A stretch of 64,000 bases of DNA from positions 1-64,000 of the forward strand of contig JARVKI010000148.1 in assembly GCA_036674765.1 (NCBI GenBank). Direction: 5' to 3'. Within the stretch, counting starts at the first letter, position 1, and every line of letters starts with the position of its first letter. This DNA comes from Seiridium cupressi (lineage: Eukaryota; Ascomycota; Sordariomycetes; Amphisphaeriales; Sporocadaceae). The notes under the pieces are model-generated. The model saw nothing but the letters and a program-made list of their open reading frames with translations. It had not been told where the DNA came from and did no database searches. Shown here piece by piece: positions 56,994 to 64,000 of the stretch. Both the position numbers and the translations under genes were made by a program.

Positions 56994-59900
56994 CTACCAC
57001 TGACATAATACCTTGACATATACAGTAACAATAAACTGAGGGTCTCCCTCGTAGCAATCCAATTCATCCACTGTTTGCTCCTCGCATTGAATATCCTTCG
57101 TCAGATCTGGGCAGCTCATGACTCCAGGTGCATCGGAGGTCCCAGTATAGGAACAGCCCGAAGTTCCCATAACGTCGAAGTCGAAATCGATTGTGCCGTC
57201 AGGGAACGGAACGTCGTTGATGTCATAGTCGTCTGCCTCCGCAGAGCCTATGCTGTCATCGCAAACGTCGACGGATTCACTAATGCCAGGTGAGTAGAAC
57301 GACCAGGAGCCTGGTGAGAAATCAAGAGTATTGCCGCTCCACTCGTAGGCAATGATCAATTGAGCTGTAGGCTCTGCCGGAGGTGTTCCTCCCACTAACG
57401 TGGTAGTTGGAGAGGTGGTGGTCGATGTTGCTGGAACTGGCGTCTCGAAAGGGACAGTGGTAGAGCTGGGCTCATCATATCCCAGGGAATCCCAGTTGTT
57501 GTATCCCGGTATCGTCTTTGTGGCTGGTGGGTAGAGGGTACCGACGGTGCCGCCCACTGTTATAACAGTCGTAACGGTTACACTGATCAGACTTACGGTC
57601 GATCCGCCTATCACAACTGTCCCGGATGTTGCGGTGTAACGGGATGAGCCAATCGCCACAGACTCCGGGTAGGTTGAAGTTGCGTACGTAATGGTTATTC
57701 CGGATGGCAAGCCTTCCCCAACTTCTTGAAGACCGGCATCATAGGTGGGCCTAGAGAGGTCATGATCAGTCAACAATCCAAATCGAATCAATATACTCAG
57801 TTGCCAAGGCACTTGCTTCTGGGTGCCTGAGTAATGATACACAACTCACAATGGACAATAGGCGCCAGTAGTCGTCGCCGTCGGAGTTACGAAACAACCA
57901 GTAATAACATCGGAACTCGTGGCTGTCAAGCAGATTAGTTTATGTCCACACAAAGTCGAATACAATCTGCAGACTTACTACTGCATGAGTCCTCGGCCGA
58001 ACACGTAACCCAATAGTCCGTTACTGTGGAAGTGACACAATCGCATCCTACATAAGTGTTACATGTCTCTACTCCGGTTGTAGTTCGACAAACACTATTG
58101 GTCTCGGTGGCGCAAGTGCTTGTAGAACTTTCATCATCATCAGGATCATCACGTGTACCGCAGTTTGCGGTACAAGTAGGCTCCGGGCGGCCGCTTGTGA
58201 AATGCGTGGTTGGGTTCTGATGATTCGGGGGGCAGTCGATAGAGAAGATACCAAGGAACTTGAAACATGGAGGACTAGGGATAGGCGGAGGCGAGGGCAG
58301 TTGTGGAATGGGAAACTTGGGGCCGGTAGGGAATGGGACAGGTGACCAGTAGAACCCACCAGGTCCAATGATGATAGGCACAACTGTTGTCGAAGAGGAG
58401 CTGGAAGACCCGTCCGTCCACGTCGTTGTGCTAGTCGTAGTTGCGGTGTAATCACTCATTGTGGTGATTTGGTCTTCGGAGAATGTTTGAGTGACGCCAC
58501 TGGATGTGTAAACAGTTGTTGGGAGGGAATAGTAAACGGGATCTGTAGTGGTTCCTGCTAGAGCCGTCGATACCGCCGAGAAAGTGATGGTGCTGGTAAC
58601 ACCGTTCACAGTTATTACAGTAGGATTTGGTTTCAGACTTGATGCGAGTGCAAATGTAGACGTAGTATCGCCCGAAGGGATTGGCATATTGTGGAAAGAG
58701 ATGACGTTGGTAGTAACTTGATGAGTTAGTATATTCCAACCTGCACAGTAGTTCATTACACGTACCTGGTGAGGGCGTCAACACGGTAGTTACCACCTGT
58801 GCACCAATTGTCAGAGTTGTCGTAACCGGCGCGAATGACAATGTGGTTGTCGATGCCATAGTGGACGGAGGGAAAATGAAGGTGCAGGGTGCATAACATT
58901 GCACGGTAGGGCTCGGAGTAACGTAGATGGTGTTTCCAATGTAGATAGGACCAGACCCATTGCCATCGGGATCCTCCAAGCATGGTCCACTTTGACAGCC
59001 GGCGCCGCAATGGGCATCGGTATCGCCACAGTAGCCCGAGGAGGAGCAGCAACCTCCCTGGGGCCAAAGACCGCAGATGACATTGTTATAGCCAGCGCCG
59101 CACGTCCCATCTGTTGTATCGATCCCCGTCAAGCAACTGCCACTTTGGCATCCAGATCCACAGTGTGCTTCCGTACTTCCACACCACCCACCCGAAGAAC
59201 AGCAGTCTCCGAATCCGCTCCCTTCGCAAACTGTGCCGCCATTGGAGGGACCACACTGTCCATCAGTTGATACGGGCGGACTGTCGGAGTCTCCGGTGCC
59301 AGAATAGAAGTCGACGCTCCAAGCCATGGTCCCACCGAAACACAGATTATTGGCAAACTTGCGCTTCAGCGCATGCGTTTCGTCATCATCGTAGCCGATC
59401 CATTGGTCTCCCCAGACCAACTCTTTCATCATAGACTCTGTATTCAGGTATGGCGTAAGCCCCTTTGAAGCTATAATCTCCTCTATCTCTACCAATGAGA
59501 GCACTCCAGCACTGTTTGTGCATTTCCCGGGTTTGCTGGGCCCTGAAAATGGACAAAGAAGGTCGGTACAGCTTGTATCTGTTAATAGATCGGATTAGTT
59601 TACTTTAACACATTTCGTTATAGCGCTTGATTGTGGTTTGGTTGTGGCAGCATTTTAACAAACTGGAGAGGTAGAATTTGCGCATAGAGGAAAGGCGTAA
59701 CCACAAGATGGGAACGAGTTGCACTTACCGGCAAGAGTGTAGCCGCGACCATACCAGGCCAGACCAAAGTTGATCTTAGACGGATCTAAGCCGTCATAGA
59801 ACAATGGCAGCGTGTCATTATAGATCTCCCGGACATCAGCCTGACCACGGACCAGCGAACCTAAAGTTTTCGTATCTGCGTCCCAAGAACCATGAAGATC

Positions 59901-61136
59901 GTAAGCCATGAAGCCGAAGAAGTCAACGTATGGCTCCATTGCCTTGGCGTCGAAATACCGAAGATACCAGTAATCAGGCGCAAGAGTAAGACTGATTCCG
60001 TAGTCGGTGCCATATGATTCTCTCATCTCCTGCACGAGGATCACAAAGTTTGCAGTGTCTTCAGGCTGGCCGCCCCGATCAGAAGCCACCGGATATTCCC
60101 AATCCAAGTCGATACCTTGGAAACCATATGCTTTCATGAAACTCTTTGTCGAGCTGATGAAGCTGGCACGATGTCCCGCATCAGCACATAGATCACTCCA
60201 TGTAGTATGCGTCGCCGTAGTGTTATCGCTAAAGTCGAAGCCGCCCACGGCAACCCACGTCTCCAGACTTGACGATTTCAATGCTGTGAACTCGTCCATA
60301 ATTGATGTGTCCGACGCGCTCCCTGCTGTGATCTCGTATGAGTTGGGATCAATGGAAGCGAACGCATAGTAGAGATGGGTATAGCCGTCTGTGTGTATCT
60401 GATCTGGAGCGATGCGATTGCAGATACGGTTATTGACGTTGTCAGCCTGATAATACCCAACTGTACGGCCACTTGTTGTGCCCGAATCTTCGCCGCATGG
60501 TGTGGGACGAATGATCTCGCAAGCGCCATAGCCTTCTTGGCACTTTGTGAAGTCATTGACTCCTATACAGTGATCCGTAGATGTACCGCACCAGCCGCCT
60601 GAACCATACAGTTAGTAGGAGTTCGAAAAGCCGGGAGCTATCAAGCATATTTACCCCAGCTACAGCACAGATTCATCCCGCACGCGATAGTTCCGTTGTT
60701 AGCAGAGTACTGGCCGCACATAGCGGTGGCATCGCATTGGCTCGTGCATCCATCCTCGCAGAAATCTGGTCCATAACCACATTTGCTGTCTGGACCACAG
60801 CAACTATTGAAATGATCGTCAGCTATATTAAATGGGAATTGCCCTGTAATAGGCCACCATAGGAAGATCTCACCTGCCGTCCACACAAGGTGCGTCGGTG
60901 CAAAGCAATGCACCATTTGCATCTACCTCTCTTTGTCTCTTGGCCAGTCCGATATTTTCTGCCGAAAAACTCGGACTGGTGAGTACGCCAGGATTGCGAT
61001 TGAGGTTGAGCCCATCATAGTCTTCACCTAGAGCTGGTATCACCCGCTCGGGACTCTGGTGTGTGACTGAGGCATGAATGAGACATACGCTCAAATGAAA
61101 TACCAACAGAGATGAGAGCAAATTCATGGTCGCCAT
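56994..61136 (-). CDS. GH18 chitinase of killer-toxin subunit type with CBM18 modules
   Basis: Seven exons (61136-60874, 60803-60655, 60598-59729, 59578-58766, 58716-57979, 57922-57850, 57750-56994) sum to 1,220 residues. A signal peptide covers about residues 1-22. A Cys-rich chitin-binding region lies at about residues 85-160. The GH18 domain (about 165-515) has WVAVGGFDFSD and FQGIDLDWEYP, with the catalytic Glu at about residue 305. The first Asp of DxxDxDxE is Gln. Two hevein-type CBM18 modules follow at about 533-575 and 584-627. A Thr/Ser/Pro-rich tail and a Cys-containing C-terminal domain without a known name complete it. This layout is fungal subgroup C chitinase, related to the chitinase subunit of yeast zymocin. 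It probably degrades chitin of other fungi or of the own wall. Confidence 0.9.
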
Positions 61137-62383
61137 GGTGATGGACAGGCACAAAGATGCTACCCGGAACGTCGCAACTGATGGCCGACACGGATTATGG
61201 CTATTCCTCCTGGCCTTTATGGCTCCTAATACCTCATCGCCGCCATCTCCAACAGCCAACTGGAGCCTTGCTCCATTATATGTGAGATCTACCGAAGGGG
61301 CAACATTACATTGAGTAGCGGATCCTTAGTCTAACAGGGTTAAAGGAGACGTGTCGGGCCACCAACAGGAATCAAAACTAGCCCAGCCATGTGCGCGGAC
61401 CAACTAAACATAGTGGATACTACCTGCATGCTACAATAGGTAAAGATTGTATTGAGTTGCGTGAGATCCTTGATTCAGCAGACAATCCGATTTCTGGGTC
61501 ATCGGCTACAACGTGGAAGCGAACGAAAGCGAAGGTAGACTCCACTCTATACCTTGTAGTTGTCAAGATCGGCACTAATAGTATGCTCAAGGATAGCCGG
61601 ACCGCGACCGACTTCCATATAGTCCTAGCATAGACGCTGTCTGCAGTTACAGTCAGCTGATTATTGCTAGTGTAGGATCTCATCATCATCACATGTGTGG
61701 CCCACTGATCGAGAATCGTATTGCCTAGGTACCTAAAGGTGGTACAGCTAGCTTAGTTTCGAGCTTTCTCTATTCAAGCTTGTCAATCCGAAGCGGCCGC
61801 TAATTAGTGAAGCCGGGGTGGAAAACCTGGACTCTATCGACCGTTGTTGCGGGACGGTCTAGCGTTCAGATTTTCCCCGTGGGTCCGATCCGAGATCAAC
61901 CATCAATTTCATGCGTTACCCCCGGTTCATATTAGGTTTTTATTTATTCTACATAGGTCTGAAAGTGCCCTGTGGGGTAAATGAGACCCGTTAAATCCTA
62001 CGGCCTAGTATGGGTCTTAAGGTTGGGCTATTGATCGGCGTCCACCAATGAAAGTCAAGGGTGCTAAGACTGCAGGCACGAATGTACCAATACCTGTGTG
62101 AACATACCTGCGTTCAATTTCTAGAACTCCGCAAAGAACCGAATGGTTCCCAGAGATGGACCAACCGTACGGGTGTCGGCTTTGACGGAATGTGAGATTT
62201 TCCTGCTCTGGCTCGGATTAGCACCCTGCGATATTGATTTTCACTCGATCACCTGGTTTCGACTCTGAAGTGCTGGTGCGGGGCTGACCACTTGGGGCAC
62301 TAGCCACTGAAGACCCTGTCAGATTTCGCAATGCAGATGAGGCAGCACAGCTCAACTCATCAATCCATAGCGACTCTGTATTG
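61137..62383. other. Divergent spacer, no supported gene
   Basis: This gap of about 1.2 kb lies between the chitinase start and the F-box-like gene. A frame at 61391-61633 has no domain. A NotI-type GCGGCCGC palindrome lies near 61793. Confidence 0.4.
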
Positions 62384-62470
62384 ATGGGTCTAATCGGAGA
62401 ACCTAGGATTCGAGTCTCTAAGATTCACCTTGCCACTCTACAGTCTGGCCCTGAACGGCTACAGCAACTC

Positions 62471-63577
62471 ATGGCTCCCTCGAGTAATGCTGGTCGCAGG
62501 CCGGATTCATTACATCAGCTGCCTAACGAGATACTCCTTGACATCATTAAATTGTCACCCGACTTCTCCTCCCTCTGGAGTATTATCAACACATCGCCTC
62601 GACTAGCTGCTCTTTTTGGTAGTCACGCTCTAGAGATCACAGAGACAGTTTTGGTCCGTACCGTGCCTATCCCCACCCGAACCCTCCTTCGGGCGGTCCT
62701 CCATTTGCGGTTTTCAACCTTCAACGTCAGCCTCACCCAAGCGATAAGCCTGCCCACAACCTTGGCTTTTTCTTCACCAGTATCGGTAGATGAGGCAAAG
62801 GTTCGCAATTTTGTCCGGTCAGCCCACAAGATACACGTGCTGGCGCACAAGTGCATCGACTTCTACATCCAGAGGTGCATGGCGATGAATTTCGCTCGTC
62901 TTGCAGACCCCACTTTCTCTTATCACAGCACCGAACCTCCTTTACAGCCTCGGCTGAAACGTCCAGAGGGAATTCCATACCAACCAGATAATACCGGACC
63001 ACCACTGTGGGTTGAGGAGCAAAGAGTTATCTTGAACCTATGGCGGTTGGAGTATCATGCCGAACTGAAAGACACGCTGAGCTCCGGTCTAATGGAGTGG
63101 CCCGCAGAAGATCTTAAAGCATTAGAGGATTCAAGACCCCCGGATTTCTTCAATATTAAATATTGGCATCGGGAAGAGGTGTTGACCGTGTCTGAATATA
63201 TCGAGACCCTGAGTGGGCAGAAAAATGACCATCCACACCCATCTCATCTTGAAACCCCGACTATCGTCGATAGGTTCGACTTCACCTGCGCCGGCAAGCC
63301 GTCTGGTGGGCAGGGAATCTGGGAGTCATCCAGCTTGACCACACCGCCGGTTGGTTGGAAGTTCGTGAAACTCATGTCTGGCGATTCTAAGGTGTCGCCC
63401 CTACCAGGGATTACCTTTAAAAGATACCGGAAATTCGGGTTCGCAGTTTGGGATCAGCGACGCTTGGTGGACTTGGGCCTATGGCCATCTCAGAAGATAC
63501 TGCCAGCAAACTCTGAGTATTATTTTAGGTGGCGCAGCATTTTGAACGAGGAAGAAAGTGCCCTGACAGGAAGTTGA
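62471..63577 (+). CDS. F-box-like fungal protein, unknown target
   Basis: Intronless; 368 residues from the ATG at 62471. An earlier in-frame ATG at 62384 would add 29 residues. Near the start is LHQLPNEILLDIIKLSPDFS followed by WSIINTSPRLAALF, which matches the fungal F-box-like pattern (LPxEIL...L...SL...). Such proteins usually present substrates to SCF ubiquitin ligases. The rest has no recognisable repeat. It is a helical middle and a C-terminal part with GWKFVKLM and FAVWDQRRLVDLGLWP, similar in style to many lineage-specific fungal F-box proteins. The frame looks intact. Confidence 0.7.
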   Translation: MAPSSNAGRRPDSLHQLPNEILLDIIKLSPDFSSLWSIINTSPRLAALFGSHALEITETVLVRTVPIPTRTLLRAVLHLRFSTFNVSLTQAISLPTTLAFSSPVSVDEAKVRNFVRSAHKIHVLAHKCIDFYIQRCMAMNFARLADPTFSYHSTEPPLQPRLKRPEGIPYQPDNTGPPLWVEEQRVILNLWRLEYHAELKDTLSSGLMEWPAEDLKALEDSRPPDFFNIKYWHREEVLTVSEYIETLSGQKNDHPHPSHLETPTIVDRFDFTCAGKPSGGQGIWESSSLTTPPVGWKFVKLMSGDSKVSPLPGITFKRYRKFGFAVWDQRRLVDLGLWPSQKILPANSEYYFRWRSILNEEESALTGS

Positions 63578-63753
63578 TAAGTACTTCAATTTAATTCACG
63601 TGAATTCAATGCTGTATTTGCAGTTGTATAAGTAAAATTGGCATCGACAGTTATGATTCAAGATGACTGTATCTCCCATCAATCTTTCATTCCGTACCGG
63701 CCAGCCTTCTATGTCCCAATACAGGTGAAGAAATTTAGTGCAGAAGGCCCGCA

Positions 63754-64000
63754 CTAAGCGTCCTGGGCAGGGGCATCCTCCACATATAGCAACATGTTTG
63801 GAAGCATTTCTTCGAGATCAGCCTGCGCAGAAGAAACCGGCCAATCTGTGTCCTCACTCCATATCCTGATATGATTGATTGTTTTCTGACCAAAGATCCC
63901 CTTGTGCTGAGCTAGCATGTATGCGGGAGCGGCGGCATGATATGAACCGAGCAGTCCCCAGAATGCGGCAGCATTGGGGTCATCAGCACCGGTGATTGTG
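63754..64000 (-). CDS. 3' end of an unidentified gene (partial)
   Basis: The minus strand is open from the window edge to a TAG at 63756-63754, giving about 81 C-terminal codons. The protein part includes AAAFWGLLGSYHAAAPAYML and HKGIFGQKTINHIRIW and ends acidic (MLPNMLLYVEDAPAQDA). The composition looks like a real protein. I cannot name the family. The 5' part lies outside the window. Confidence 0.6.
   Translation of the reverse strand, partial: TITGADDPNAAAFWGLLGSYHAAAPAYMLAQHKGIFGQKTINHIRIWSEDTDWPVSSAQADLEEMLPNMLLYVEDAPAQDA

Overview
This window looks like filamentous ascomycete (Pezizomycotina) nuclear DNA, most likely from the Eurotiales (Aspergillus/Penicillium type). Genes are split by short GT-AG introns of about 45-75 nt with a few longer ones. 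The gene set is typical of the group: an NCS1 permease, GMC and FAD oxidases, a GH17 glucanase, a G1 glutamic peptidase, HET-domain and SLATT proteins, and a CBM18/GH18 chitinase. There are no operons, no ribosome binding sites, and I found no convincing tRNA, rRNA or CRISPR. Introns were placed by eye from GT/AG signals plus frame continuity. Exon sums divisible by three support most of the models.

Region by region. 0-20 kb is degenerate and metabolic: a decayed carboxylesterase, an FAD amine oxidase with one frameshift, an intact L-amino acid oxidase ending in a CaaX-like tail, a damaged MFS transporter, a PQ-loop protein interrupted by TGA, a broken bZIP gene, a broken HET gene, an intact SLATT two-TM protein and an MFS remnant. 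21-36.5 kb is mostly intact: arylsulfatase, isochorismatase-like hydrolase, GH17 glucanase, PHD-finger protein, an M20 amidohydrolase with a one-base frameshift, and a GMC oxidoreductase divergent from an NCS1 permease. 36.5-45.9 kb is sparse, with a secreted glutamic peptidase and a secreted HAD phosphatase around a 3.7 kb gene-free block. 45.9-61.1 kb is the most unusual part: a 1,569-residue bacterial-type RHS/YD-repeat protein, a small secreted cysteine-containing protein, a tail-anchored protein combining an aegerolysin-like front with a zinc-phospholipase-C-like centre, and a 1,220-residue killer-toxin-type chitinase. The window closes with an F-box-like protein and the 3' end of another gene.

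How the genes may work together (inference). The amino acid and amine oxidases, M20 hydrolase, arylsulfatase, glutamic peptidase and NCS1 permease suit scavenging of nitrogen and sulphur. The HET/SLATT pair and the RHS/phospholipase-like/chitinase group suggest self-nonself recognition and antagonism against other microbes. The 46-61 kb group is my best candidate for an undescribed system. Several genes in the first 32 kb carry single-base homopolymer lesions, so assembly error must be excluded before calling them pseudogenes.
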